The translations under genes were made by a program, and so were the position numbers. The notes below the pieces were generated by a model. The model did no database searches, was not told the origin of the DNA, and was given only the letters and a program-made list of their open reading frames with translations. This document shows, in pieces, positions 18,854-28,735 of a DNA stretch of 64,000 nt. This stretch comes from Lactobacillus sp. (GTDB taxonomy: Bacteria; Bacillota; Bacilli; Lactobacillales; Lactobacillaceae), in contig JAKVNR010000001.1 of the NCBI GenBank assembly GCA_022483245.1, positions 62,001 to 126,000 on the forward strand, in the 5' to 3' direction. Positions within the stretch are counted from its first letter, which is position 1, and every line of letters starts with the position of its first letter.

Positions 18854-19531
18854 ATGAGAACAGTTCAGGAAGTGCTTAATGATTTTGATGAGGGCGAATT
18901 GATTGATGATTACTACGATAAACATCCAATTGATTTGATTGATTGCGATGATGACATGGATGTCGTCGAAGCCAAAAGCGCAGCTTTTTCCGTGATGAAG
19001 TATTATCTGCAGCGGCTGAAGACTTTGCCAATTAAGCAGGGCAAAGAGCAAGGCATCTTTTTTGTGCACCGTTATATTGAAGATGGCGTGGGCAGTGAAA
19101 CGTCGGCGCTGGTTTATTTAAATGAACTGAAGAGCAAGGGCGAGCAAGCATTGCCATATGCCTATGATCTGATCGAACAGTCCGAAATTTTAGGTTACTG
19201 GGTAGCCGAAACCGATTTAACGCTGTACTATTTGGAAGATTTGCTCATCGATATTATGTACGAAGCCTCCGAATACGGGATTGAGCAGGAAGATTTGCAA
19301 GCTGAGAAAAATGAGTTGGTGGAGGCTTCGAAGTCGCCGCTTAATTCTGAAAAGTCGGACTGGGAAAAATTTAAGCAAGATTTTGCGGACGAAATGGGGT
19401 TTCAGCTGGACGAACAGTCAGCCGAAGAAAGCAAATTGGAACGCAGAGTTATTGAAGCGGTGAGTGCGTATAATGAATATTCCCGCAAAAAAGAGCTGCG
19501 CAAGGTGATCGACTTGCTGCAGCTGGGATGA
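18854..19531 (+). CDS. Hypothetical protein (225 aa, acidic)
   Basis: Long ORF with RBS (AGAGGTG) and downstream terminator AAAAATCCTAGTTcctgatgtaggTAACTAGGATTTTTT. Confidence 0.7.
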   Translation: MRTVQEVLNDFDEGELIDDYYDKHPIDLIDCDDDMDVVEAKSAAFSVMKYYLQRLKTLPIKQGKEQGIFFVHRYIEDGVGSETSALVYLNELKSKGEQALPYAYDLIEQSEILGYWVAETDLTLYYLEDLLIDIMYEASEYGIEQEDLQAEKNELVEASKSPLNSEKSDWEKFKQDFADEMGFQLDEQSAEESKLERRVIEAVSAYNEYSRKKELRKVIDLLQLG

Positions 19532-19627
19532 TTCAAAAGCAAAAATCCTAGTTCCTGATGTAGGTAACTAGGATTTTTTTTAATGATCAAAGTGGTAAAC
19601 CAAAGCATTAATGCTATCTTGTCGGCC

Positions 19628-19915
19628 TTACAAAATTCGTATAATTTGCACCGTATGAGTCTCAGCATCTACTTTATAGAAAATTGTGTAATGCTTGACA
19701 GGAACGTATCTTATTCCTAAATCATGTCAAGGCTGAGTTGAGAATAGTTGGTGCTTCTGAGGCCAGAAAGTAAGGTCGTCAATCTCTTTTAAAATAGCGT
19801 CAATTGTATTTGTGGAAGCATTTTCGGCCAGTAAAATATTTCTAATATAATTATCTATTTCGTGTAAGTCTAATCTGGCATGCTTAGAATAAATTGTTTT
19901 CCAATTGCCATTCAT
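19628..19915 (-). pseudogene. RelE/ParE-family toxin with in-frame TGA
   Basis: MNGNWKTIYSKHARLDLHEIDNYIRNILLAENAST...LFSTQP*HDLGIRYVPVKHYTIFYKVDAETHTVQIIRIL*. Stop at 19727-19729. Confidence 0.82.
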
Positions 19916-19918
19916 GGT

Positions 19919-20231
19919 TTAGCTTTTCTTATTGAACTCATCTCGAATTTGGCTAGCGGTATAAGCTCGGCCGGCTTGAATATCTTCCAATCCTTCTGCA
20001 ATCTTGCTATCAAATTGTTCTTGCGGAAGATAGCGATAATCGACAGTGGGATGATGTAGTTTGATGTCAAATGGAATGCCCTGTTGGATGACTATTTGTT
20101 CTAAAAACATGTTTAACGCCGTTGACATTGGTATTTGTAATTGATTAAGCACTGCCTCAGCCTGCTCTTTTAGTTCTGGTGAAACTCTAGTAAATACGCT
20201 AGCAGTTTTCTTTTTTTCTGTGATGGACATT
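19919..20231 (-). CDS. RelB/DinJ-family antitoxin
   Basis: ASVFTRVSPELKEQAEAVLNQLQIPMSTALNMFLEQIVIQQGIPFDIK. Confidence 0.88.
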
Positions 20232-20398
20232 TTGGTTCTCCTTCGTTTCATTAATTTTATCAGCTTCTGAAGCGCTTTGCTATCTAATTGCAATATATTA
20301 TCTATTATATCGATAGCAATTTGATATAATACTTTTAACATGAGTTGATAATTTGGGAAGGATATTTAGTAGGAAAAGATCATGAATGAAAAAATCTG

Positions 20399-21762
20399 AC
20401 ACTGTCAATTCTTTTGTGTAAATAAATCTTTCCGATAGGTTGATTCTTTAATTATGTTTTAATCGAAGTATGATTCCAACGTGTCTGTCACCTGACCAAA
20501 GCCTTTATGAGTCCGATTGGCATTCCGGTCGTTGTAGCCGATAGCCTGTACACCTAAGAAGTTGTCTAGGGACTCTTCAGTTGGAAATTCTGACTTTGGC
20601 TTTGTCTTGCGTTTGATCATGTTGTTTATCGACTCGATCATGTTCGTTGAGTAGATCGAGGGCCGAATCTGCTTAGGGTACTGGTAAAAGACCAGCAGGT
20701 CTTCCTCAATCTTCTGCAGATTCTTGATCATGCTTGAGTATTTTGAGTCGTATTTGTCATAGAAAGCGTGGAGAACCGTTTCTGCCTCTTTTAAGCTAGA
20801 TTGCTTATGAACTTGCTTGAAGTCGTCCAGAGCCTCTTTATGATCGCTTACACGGACTTTTCCCTTGATATTTCGCATGACATGAACTAGGCAACGTTGG
20901 AATTTAGATTTTGGGTAATACTGCTTTAGCATGTCTTTAATGCCTACAAACCCATCTGATAGGAATAGCTCAACCTGCTCAAGGCCGCGTTCCTTGAAGT
21001 TGGAAATCATTTCACCCCAAATTTCGATATTCTCCACCGGGGCAATACGATAATCAATGATCTCCTTATGGCCATTAGGCTTAATCCCAACAGCCACATA
21101 GACTGCCTCACGCTGGTACGTATCTCTACGCAGAGGAATGTAAGTGGCGTCGAGATACACGCAGAAGAACTTGTCGCTCAGCTGACGTTGGTGATATCTT
21201 TCGACCTGGCTGGCAACCTGCTTAGAGATGTTGGAGACAGTGCCAGCTGAGTAATAGCTGCCATACATTTTCTCAATCAAATCAGAGATCTCCCGGGTCG
21301 TTACGCCATGCGAATAGAGCTGAATCACGGTTGCTTCTAGCGTATCAGTGTGTTGGCCGTATGCTGGGAGAGTATGTTGGTGAAACTCACCTTTTCTGTC
21401 CCGAGGAACTTGAACTCTGATCGGTCCGAATTGAGTTTTAACTTGTCTAAAATAGCTACCGTTTCTAGAGTTTCCAGAGTTCCAACCCTCTCGAGCATAG
21501 GGATCATAACCAAGAAAGGCAGTCAATTCGCTTTCTAGGAGTTGATCGAGTCCTTCTTCAAGCTGAGTACGCATGAATTCATCGAATTTCTCTTTGTTCA
21601 ATAGCGCATTGAGGCATTCTTTGTTAAAATCAGTCATAGGGGATTCCCTTTCGTATTGATAGTATTCAAATCAATTATACGGAAAGGGAGTCCCTTTTTT
21701 ATACCCAATTGGAATTTAGTTTAAGGAACTGTTCATCCTTACACATAAAATTATACAGTTCC
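20399..21762 (-). mobile_element. IS256-family insertion sequence (1364 bp)
   Basis: Imperfect inverted ends (CTGTcaattctttTGTGTAA / TTACACAtaaaattataCAG). 9-bp repeat AAAAATCTG at 20390-20398 and 21763-21771. Confidence 0.85.
20459..21637 (-). CDS. IS256-family transposase
   Basis: 392 aa, FLGYDPYAREGWNSGNSRNGSYFRQVKTQFGPIRVQVPRDRKGEF, LSDGFVGIKDMLKQYYPKSKFQRCLVHVMRN. Confidence 0.97.
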   Translation of the reverse strand: MTDFNKECLNALLNKEKFDEFMRTQLEEGLDQLLESELTAFLGYDPYAREGWNSGNSRNGSYFRQVKTQFGPIRVQVPRDRKGEFHQHTLPAYGQHTDTLEATVIQLYSHGVTTREISDLIEKMYGSYYSAGTVSNISKQVASQVERYHQRQLSDKFFCVYLDATYIPLRRDTYQREAVYVAVGIKPNGHKEIIDYRIAPVENIEIWGEMISNFKERGLEQVELFLSDGFVGIKDMLKQYYPKSKFQRCLVHVMRNIKGKVRVSDHKEALDDFKQVHKQSSLKEAETVLHAFYDKYDSKYSSMIKNLQKIEEDLLVFYQYPKQIRPSIYSTNMIESINNMIKRKTKPKSEFPTEESLDNFLGVQAIGYNDRNANRTHKGFGQVTDTLESYFD

Positions 21763-23127
21763 AAAAATCTGGCTGAAATGGCATAATTGGCAAACCATAG
21801 TTGTAGCAATTTTGCTGTTTATCAGCCTCTTAAATTTTCAGTGGCCAAAGTTTAGCGCTAGCTTAGTAATCTCGATGATGCTTGGATTGGTTATTCTCAA
21901 TGGAAATAACAGTGAAAAGATCAAGCTTTTGAATCGCTATTGACGCAGCCATTCGCATTAATTCTGAGTTGGGGCACATTAACTGGCTATGTTTTAAAAC
22001 TGCATGTTTTACAGCCGCTTTTATTTTGCATCTTAGCAGCCATTTTTGTTGCCAGCTTTTTCCCATTGCTGCATTTTTATGCTGGCCAAGAAACCAATAA
22101 TCTTCGGCGCTTGTTGATTGTGATTTGGCTTTTTCAATGTGCTATCTTGCCGTTAAAGTTTTACAACCTGTCTTTAAACATCGCTCCAGTTGAATTGTCT
22201 TTTGTCAGAACTGGCTTGCTCGGTGCGATTGTTTACTTTTTAGCAATCATGTACTTATTGAAGCGTTGTGGTTGTGGTAATCCTTTCGCAATTGCCAGCT
22301 GGCGTGATGGATTCAATCTCTTAGTGATTGTGATTCTAGTTGTTTTAACATTCTTGCTGACCTTTAGCCGCATTGTTCCATCTGTTTGGGTGAAAACTAG
22401 CAATCTGCAAAAACTGAAATATCTCTTGTTTGCTTTAGAAGCGGGGATTGCTGAAGAAATGCTTTGCCGGGCCGCAATTCCTGCCAGCTTAGGAAATTTA
22501 TTCAGTAAAAGTAAAAATTGTTTATTGTGGACAATTATCCTGAGCTCAATTTTGTTTGGTTGTTTCTACTTAACTAATTTGACAGTGCAAAGCTTAGATG
22601 TGACTATTTTTCAAGTTGTTATGGCTGCTTTTTCTGGTTTGCTGTTTATCCTGCTTTATTTATATACCGGTCAATTATGGCTTGTTATCGCGCTGCATTT
22701 TTATACTGATTTTGCTAGTTCTGTCAATGATTCTTCAGTGACCATTCAGCAAATAACGACCAATGATTGGGTGTCTATACTAATAGCTGGTGTAATTGTC
22801 AATGTTTTGCTGATTTGGCTAATGTTTGGCAAGCGCCGGCAGGTAATGGATTTACACTTAAAGCGGTTAGCAAATCTGGCTTGATATGTTGTTTAAGCCT
22901 TTATTAAGTGAATTGTTTGATAGTTTCACTAATGTAATGCGTAAAACATATGTATGAAGTTAAAGAAACCTAAACTTGTTTTCCTCAATAACTTTTCTCG
23001 AATTTGGTTACCGGTATAAGTTCAATCAGCTCTTTCATTGATTTGTAATCAATCAAAAAGTGAATGCTTAAAATTGCTGGCAAATACTAGTATTTGCTAT
23101 AATATGCTTATATTTGAGGTGATGATT

Positions 23128-23439
23128 ATGGTAGCCCAATTAGGAATTAGACTAGAAGATAAAGAAAAAGCTGAATTAGAGAAGAATGCGCATGCATTAG
23201 GTTTAACTGCAGCTTCAGCTGTAAAGATGATGATTGCTCAATTTAATTATGATAAAGGATTCCGCTTCCCAATTAATCGCCGTGATAGCCTTGATAAGGT
23301 AGAAAAATTGCCAAAAGAAGTAGAAAAAGCCTTGCTTGTAGCTAAGGCTGAAGAGTTAGGTCTAATTAAAGATACTAGTGAAACAGTTGAAAACATAGAT
23401 GACTTGCGTAAACGGTGGGGCGATGAAATATCAAATTAA
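23128..23439 (+). CDS. RelB/DinJ-family antitoxin
   Basis: MVAQLGIRLEDKEKAELEKNAHALGLTAASAVKMMIAQFNYDKGFRFPI, overlaps the toxin start. Confidence 0.88.
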   Translation: MVAQLGIRLEDKEKAELEKNAHALGLTAASAVKMMIAQFNYDKGFRFPINRRDSLDKVEKLPKEVEKALLVAKAEELGLIKDTSETVENIDDLRKRWGDEISN

Positions 23440-23743
23440 AATGGAAAAGACTTTCGTTAAGCGAATGAATAACTTAGAGGCAATTTTCCATCTTTCTCAT
23501 ACTGATGCCGTTGATGCACGAGAGACGATTATAGATGCTATTGCTGATTTACAACAGGGAACGTCTTTGCCGGTTGAGTTTTCTGAACATATATTAAAAA
23601 AAGAGCCTTGGATTGGTTTTCATGAATTTCATGTGCTAGCCGATTTATTAGTGGGTTATTATCGGGTCGATAATAAACGAAGAATTAGGATGGTAACTAT
23701 AACCAATCATGAAGAATTAACTACAGGAAGATTGCCAAAGTGA
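23423..23743 (+). CDS. YafQ-family toxin
   Basis: MKYQIKMEKTFVKRMNNLEAI...SEHILKKEPWIGFHEFHVLADLLVGYYRVDNKRRIRMVTITNHEEL. Confidence 0.85.
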   Translation: MKYQIKMEKTFVKRMNNLEAIFHLSHTDAVDARETIIDAIADLQQGTSLPVEFSEHILKKEPWIGFHEFHVLADLLVGYYRVDNKRRIRMVTITNHEELTTGRLPK

Positions 23744-24079
23744 TAAGCTAGTTGTTAAGATATCACACTTAGGAAGGAATATTCTCATGCAAGATAGCGA
23801 TAAGAAAAAGCAAGATGCCGCCGCTAAAGAGCAAGCAATGGAAGCTGCCCGTCAGCTGTTCAAACAGGTGCCAGTCAAGCAGATTAAAAGCAAAGACGAT
23901 CTGAATGAATTTTTCGATAAGGATTAAGATTCAGACAGTAAACCTGTTTTTGTCAATTAATTGCATGCAAAAACACCAGTCAGTTGACTTTTTGTCAGCG
24001 ACCGGTGTTTTTTAGCTTGTTCCATGATATTCTGATACCAAGCTGTTTCAAACGATTAGCTATCGCAAGAATCAGCCCA

Positions 24080-24345
24080 GCAGGCTAGCATGGCTGCCAA
24101 CCCCTCACATTGATAAACTGCGGAGGTGAGAGTCATGCAAATTTGGAGCAGACTGGAGGAGCAGCAATTAATGCCGCATTGATTATCGCTGCAATTGGCA
24201 AGCTGATTGTCGATTGTGCGAAAGCATATGCAATAATCAAAAAAGCTAACCAATCTGGTTAGCCAACCCTTTAGTCATCTAAACTGCGATTGAAGTCATC
24301 AGCTAGCACCTGATGGCTTCTTTTCATGTTTAATGATACCTGAAT
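24080..24345. other. Small sense/antisense module, copy 1 (39-codon hydrophobic peptide frame)
   Basis: Frame 24143-24262 reads (L)EQTGGAAINAALIIAAIGKLIVDCAKAYAIIKKANQSG*. SD-like GGAGGTGAG, hairpin GCTAACC..GGTTAGC, terminator GAAGTCATCAG..CTGATGGCTTC. Confidence 0.55.
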
Positions 24346-24499
24346 GTTTGCTAATATTCAAATTGAAAAATTTCCCAGGGCATAAAATGACTGTCAGGCG
24401 ACTGGCGGGTAATTGACGGGTATTTTGCGGGTGCCTGTCGTGGTTAGGATATTTTAGCATGGTAGACTAAAATAAATTAAACAAACAGAGGTGAGATGA

Positions 24500-24994
24500 A
24501 TGGTCAAAACACGTATTAAAAAATTGCGGCAGGAGCGGCACTTGTCCCAGGAACAGCTTGCAGCACAAGCGCAAGTTTCAGTCCGTACCATTCAAAGATT
24601 AGAAGCTGGTGAAGATGCTAGTATTTCAACGCTCAACTTGGTAGCTAAGGCTTTGCAAGTTGAAGTTGGCGACTTGTTCGAACACAAAGAAGCCCAGGAG
24701 CAGCAAGCCAAAATCGCCTCAGCTAAAGAACAGCTTGAATACCAGCAGGAACGGCGTCAGTCTGAATTTCAAAATTTTAAAAATATTTATGATGCAATCT
24801 TTATTGTTATCATGCTGATCACCGTGGTTGTTGTTCCACAAATCGATGATAATGATAATTTGTGGCTCGTCTGGGCGTGTGCTTGGATGTTCATGTCGCC
24901 GTTGCAAAAATTGCTGGCGTTGCATTTGGTTGATCCTAAACTAGATAAAAAATATCCTTTAACGGCGATGCAAACAGAAAAGCAGGATAAGTAA
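24500..24994 (+). CDS. XRE-family HTH regulator with C-terminal TM segments
   Basis: MVKTRIKKLRQERHLSQEQLAAQAQVSVRTIQRLEAGEDASISTLNLVAKALQV. Confidence 0.93.
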   Translation: MVKTRIKKLRQERHLSQEQLAAQAQVSVRTIQRLEAGEDASISTLNLVAKALQVEVGDLFEHKEAQEQQAKIASAKEQLEYQQERRQSEFQNFKNIYDAIFIVIMLITVVVVPQIDDNDNLWLVWACAWMFMSPLQKLLALHLVDPKLDKKYPLTAMQTEKQDK

Positions 24995-25037
24995 GCACAA
25001 TTGTTTCTCTGAACAGTTGTTTTTTTGTTTGCTCGAA

Positions 25038-25120
25038 TTATAAAACAATTATAAAATATAAATAAGCAATTATAAAAACTTTATAAAACTAAATTTATGC
25101 TTTATAAAAGAATTATAAAA
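25038..25120. repeat. Six TTATAAAA octamers in the upstream region of an ATPase gene
   Basis: TTATAAAA at 25038, 25049, 25070, 25081, 25102 and 25113. Confidence 0.85.
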
Positions 25121-25132
25121 AGGTGATTTGCG

Positions 25133-26251
25133 ATGACTGACACGATGATGACAAATCCATTTATGCCAAGTTTTGGCCGCTTTCCGAAGATCGTGATCGA
25201 TCAGCAAGAGGCATTGACTGATTATTTGACTGGCTTACAAACTCACGATGCCAAATATCAGACTTCGCTTGTGTATGGGACCAGAGGAGCTGGCAAGACC
25301 GTCTTTTTGCTAAACGTTCAAAAATCTTTGAAGCAATTAAACAATTGGTGCTTTATTCGCTTGAATAATGGTCAGGGCAATTTGTTGTTTCAACTGCTGC
25401 ATGGTTTACAAAAGGCAACGGGCACATCTCTGCTTGATTTGATGAAAAGCGTTAAAAGTGTCAGCTTAATGGGCAACAGTCTTTCTTGGCAGACCCTGGA
25501 GGCGAGCAATCTAATCGATTATGACGAGTATCTGTCAGAGCTGTTGAAACGCTTAAAGAAACAGGGCAAGTCGGTTTTAATTGGTATTGATGAAATTGAG
25601 ATTAGCGATGACGTTCGGGCTTTTGGTTCTGAATATCAAACCCTGATTGGGGATGACTATGATATTTCTTTGCTGATGACGGGGCTGCCTAGCCGCATTT
25701 CTGAAGTTCAAAATGACGATACGCTAACTTTTTTGCTGCGCAGCAACCGTGTCTACTTGTCGCCACTAGATCAAGCCTCCATTGCCAGCAGTTATGAAAC
25801 AGCTTTTAAACGCGGCAAACGCAAGATTGATTATGGCGTTTTAGACCAGCTGAGCCGAGCGGTTAAAGGCTATGCTTATGCTTTTCAAACAATTGGCTAT
25901 TATGCTTGGCGCTATAGTCAAGACAGTTTGCAGATTGATGATGAAGTTTTAGCTAAAACCATTCAGGCTTCTAAAACAGATTTGTTCAGAAATGCTTATG
26001 AAAAAATGTATTTAGACTTGTCTAATACCGATCGGGCGTTTATTGAAGCGATGATCCAAGCTAAAAGCTCGCTTGTTTCGATGAAGCAGCTACAGGCAAT
26101 TTTGCATAAGCCTATTAATTATATTTCGGTTTACCGGGCTCGTTTATTAGACGCTCAATTGATTAATTCTCCGCAAAGAGGGTTTGTACAATTATCGCTG
26201 CCATTCTTTGCCGAATTTGTTGAAAAATATAAGCAAGAACACTTTGCTTAA
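25133..26251 (+). CDS. AAA/P-loop ATPase
   Basis: SLVYGTRGAGKTVFLLNVQKSLK Walker A, VLIGIDEIEI Walker B. Confidence 0.85.
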   Translation: MTDTMMTNPFMPSFGRFPKIVIDQQEALTDYLTGLQTHDAKYQTSLVYGTRGAGKTVFLLNVQKSLKQLNNWCFIRLNNGQGNLLFQLLHGLQKATGTSLLDLMKSVKSVSLMGNSLSWQTLEASNLIDYDEYLSELLKRLKKQGKSVLIGIDEIEISDDVRAFGSEYQTLIGDDYDISLLMTGLPSRISEVQNDDTLTFLLRSNRVYLSPLDQASIASSYETAFKRGKRKIDYGVLDQLSRAVKGYAYAFQTIGYYAWRYSQDSLQIDDEVLAKTIQASKTDLFRNAYEKMYLDLSNTDRAFIEAMIQAKSSLVSMKQLQAILHKPINYISVYRARLLDAQLINSPQRGFVQLSLPFFAEFVEKYKQEHFA

Positions 26252-26266
26252 GGATGAGAGGTCCTC

Positions 26267-26863
26267 ATGAAGAAAGATCATGGTCAGTTTTCAGACCAAT
26301 TCGCCCGTGATTTGAAGGAGCACCTGGCAACTTTTAATGACGGGGTCATTGCCATTATTATTACTGTCATGGTGTTGGAAATTCCGGCACCGCAGTCAGA
26401 TACAGCGCTGCCATCATTTTTGAAAGCAATCGGCAACTATGCAGTCAGCTTTTTTATCGTAGCCAGCTTTTGGTATAGTGCACACAGCACCTTTGCTTCT
26501 TTTGAAAAGGCCAACAAACGCGTGATGATTGCTGATTTTTGCATGCTGTTAGCCCTGTCGCTTGTGCCGGTAATGACTAAATGGATTATTCAAAATCCTT
26601 CGCAAATCGCACTAGCAATTTATGGCTTGGTTTACGCCCTGGTAGAAGTTTTTAGCATGCTGATCTTAGTGGCTGGCAACTATGAGCGTATTCGGGGAAG
26701 ACAATTGTGGAAAGTTGCCCTGTTTCGATCATTCATGTTCTTAATTCCATTAACGATTTTGATAATTTTTATTCCTAAAGTTACTTTGTATTTGTATTTA
26801 ATCGTGCCGATTGTCTCGTTAATGCTGCCAGAACGTCGCCGCGGAGAAAAGCATGAGAGTTAG
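26267..26863 (+). CDS. TMEM175-family (DUF1211) membrane protein
   Basis: TFNDGVIAIIITVMVLEIPAP, multiple TM helices. Confidence 0.9.
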   Translation: MKKDHGQFSDQFARDLKEHLATFNDGVIAIIITVMVLEIPAPQSDTALPSFLKAIGNYAVSFFIVASFWYSAHSTFASFEKANKRVMIADFCMLLALSLVPVMTKWIIQNPSQIALAIYGLVYALVEVFSMLILVAGNYERIRGRQLWKVALFRSFMFLIPLTILIIFIPKVTLYLYLIVPIVSLMLPERRRGEKHES

Positions 26864-26971
26864 CGCTATGGATAAAAAGCTCCGCAAGCGGCGCTGTCCT
26901 TTTCGGGCAAGCATGGCTGTCTTGCTTAATTCAGTAAAGCTAATAAGATCAATAGTGAGAAGAGGTCACCG

Positions 26972-27445
26972 ATGGAATTTAGCGATCAAATTAAAAACCT
27001 GCGCAAACAGACCGGTTTAACGCAGGATCAATTTGCAGAAAAACTGCATGTGACCAGACAGGCTATTTCTAACTGGGAAAATAATCGCAATTTGCCAGAT
27101 TTAGAAATGCTGATTCAGATCTCTCGAACTTTTGACATATCATTAGATAAGCTGATTTTAGGAGATACGCACATGAACAAGATGACTGAGAAGCTGATTA
27201 AGGACACTGACGAAAATCGGACTGCCAAGTTCAACATGGTGTCGGCGATTGTTGGCGGCTGCTTGATGCTGATGGGATTTTTGTGCTTTATCATCAAGGG
27301 GATGTCGGTTGAATATATTGATAAGCATGGGATTTTACACGAGAATTTCTTCTTGCTGCCAATGGGATACATGTTCTTATTTGCTGGCTTAATCGTGATC
27401 ATCGTGACGGCCGTTGCTTATTTGCGTAAGAAGCATCGGGCATAA
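26972..27445 (+). CDS. XRE-family regulator with C-terminal TM segments
   Basis: IKNLRKQTGLTQDQFAEKLHVTRQAISNWENNRNLPDLEMLIQISRTF. Confidence 0.95.
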   Translation: MEFSDQIKNLRKQTGLTQDQFAEKLHVTRQAISNWENNRNLPDLEMLIQISRTFDISLDKLILGDTHMNKMTEKLIKDTDENRTAKFNMVSAIVGGCLMLMGFLCFIIKGMSVEYIDKHGILHENFFLLPMGYMFLFAGLIVIIVTAVAYLRKKHRA

Positions 27446-27468
27446 ATTTGCTTTAAAAACAAAAAAAT

Positions 27469-27501
27469 AATCCTCATCGCACGTATTGTAGCGATGAGGA
27501 T
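27469..27501. terminator. Bidirectional terminator
   Basis: CCTCATCGC-acgtattgta-GCGATGAGG between converging genes. Confidence 0.8.
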
Positions 27502-27508
27502 ATTTTGA

Positions 27509-28735
27509 TTATGAATTATTTTGTTTGTTTAATAGCCAATCTAATAAATTCAGCTTTTGGATGCCATTATAATTAGCAGTTGAATTAATTGTATCAAGCG
27601 TTAACAAATATTTGGGAAAAGAGTCTTCAATCATTTGCAGCGGTCTAAGTTCACGTTTTAGAACTTGTTCATCCAAAGTTGTCAGTGCGACTTGGTAATA
27701 GGAAATTGTTTGATCTAAAGCGATAGCCACGAAATCAACTTCATAAGGACCGCTAGAGCCGACATAGACTGCTTGATTGCGCCGCAGCAATTCCAAATAC
27801 ACAATATTTTCGATAATATGTCCAAAATCTTCTTGGTGATCTGGCAGCAATAAATGGCGAATTCCCATATCAACGCCGTAATATTTGCTGGCACTGTTTA
27901 ACAGCTTTCTGCCATGAACATCGTATGGCTTGGCCTCATACATTAATAAACTATCGAGAATTCCGCCTAAATAGCGGTCAATAGTTTTGTTGCTAGTATT
28001 GTAGCCAGCACTTTTTAAAGTATTGGTTATTTTGTTGATGGAAATAGGACTGCCGATATTTGAATACAAATTTTGAATCAATCGTTCCAAAATCGGGGTA
28101 TCTTTGACCTTTAACCGAGTGACAATATCCGTTAAAACGATTGTTGAATAAACGCCTTGCAGGTACTCATTGCGTTCTTGGCTATTGTCAGTAAAAAGCG
28201 TGTACGGAAAAGAGCTTTCTAAGTATTTGTTGAATAAATCGGCTGCAGCAGAAACTTGATTATTCTGTTTATGCCAAGCTACGAATTCCGCAAAAGATAG
28301 GGGCAGAATTTTTAGCTCTACGTAGCGTCCGGTTAAAAGCGTTGCAATCTCACCGCTCAAAAAATATGCATTTGAGCCGGTAATATATAGATCAACATTG
28401 GTTTTCAAAAACAGTGAATCGACTACTCTTTCAAATTCATGAACGTGTTGAATTTCATCCAAGAAAATATAATTCATTTTATCAGGGATGAGTTTTTGCT
28501 CCAGGTAGCTGTATAATTTTTGTGGATTGCGCAAGTCATCATACTTCATGTCTTCGAAATTCAAACTGATAATTTGTTTCAAAGACACTCCATTTTGTTG
28601 AAGCTGCTTCCTGAAAAGATAAAATAAAGTGGATTTACCGGCACGTCTTACTCCTGAAATGACTTTAATAATATGCTTATTTTGCCAGCGTTTAAGGAAA
28701 GCCAAATAGAGCGGCCGTTGAACATATTTATCCAT
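27509..28735 (-). CDS. AAA ATPase with DUF4143 domain
   Basis: VISGVRRAGKSTLFYLFRKQL, NYIFLDEIQHVHEFERVVDSL, DLYITGSNAYFLSGEIATLLTGRYVELKILPLSF. Confidence 0.93.
   Translation of the reverse strand: MDKYVQRPLYLAFLKRWQNKHIIKVISGVRRAGKSTLFYLFRKQLQQNGVSLKQIISLNFEDMKYDDLRNPQKLYSYLEQKLIPDKMNYIFLDEIQHVHEFERVVDSLFLKTNVDLYITGSNAYFLSGEIATLLTGRYVELKILPLSFAEFVAWHKQNNQVSAAADLFNKYLESSFPYTLFTDNSQERNEYLQGVYSTIVLTDIVTRLKVKDTPILERLIQNLYSNIGSPISINKITNTLKSAGYNTSNKTIDRYLGGILDSLLMYEAKPYDVHGRKLLNSASKYYGVDMGIRHLLLPDHQEDFGHIIENIVYLELLRRNQAVYVGSSGPYEVDFVAIALDQTISYYQVALTTLDEQVLKRELRPLQMIEDSFPKYLLTLDTINSTANYNGIQKLNLLDWLLNKQNNS

Larger units (their letters stand above)
20382..22884 (+). pseudogene. CPBP intramembrane metalloprotease gene interrupted by IS256 and probably frameshifted
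   Basis: Joining flanks gives MNEKIWLKWHNWQTIVVAILLFISLLNFQWPK...LLNRY*, overlapping ORF 21940..22884 with EEMLCRAAIPASLGNLF (EExxxR) and HFYTDFASS. Confidence 0.7.

Noticed and set aside
23787-23926. 47-aa ORF MQDSDKKKQDAAAKEQAMEAARQLFKQVPVKQIKSKDDLNEFFDKD
   Set aside because: Has a plausible RBS, but no family or context that supports a functional claim. Weak resemblance to the IS256 N-terminus only.
24056-24253. Minus-strand Cys-rich 65-aa ORF
   Set aside because: Antisense of the twin-module peptide frame and not conserved in copy 2.
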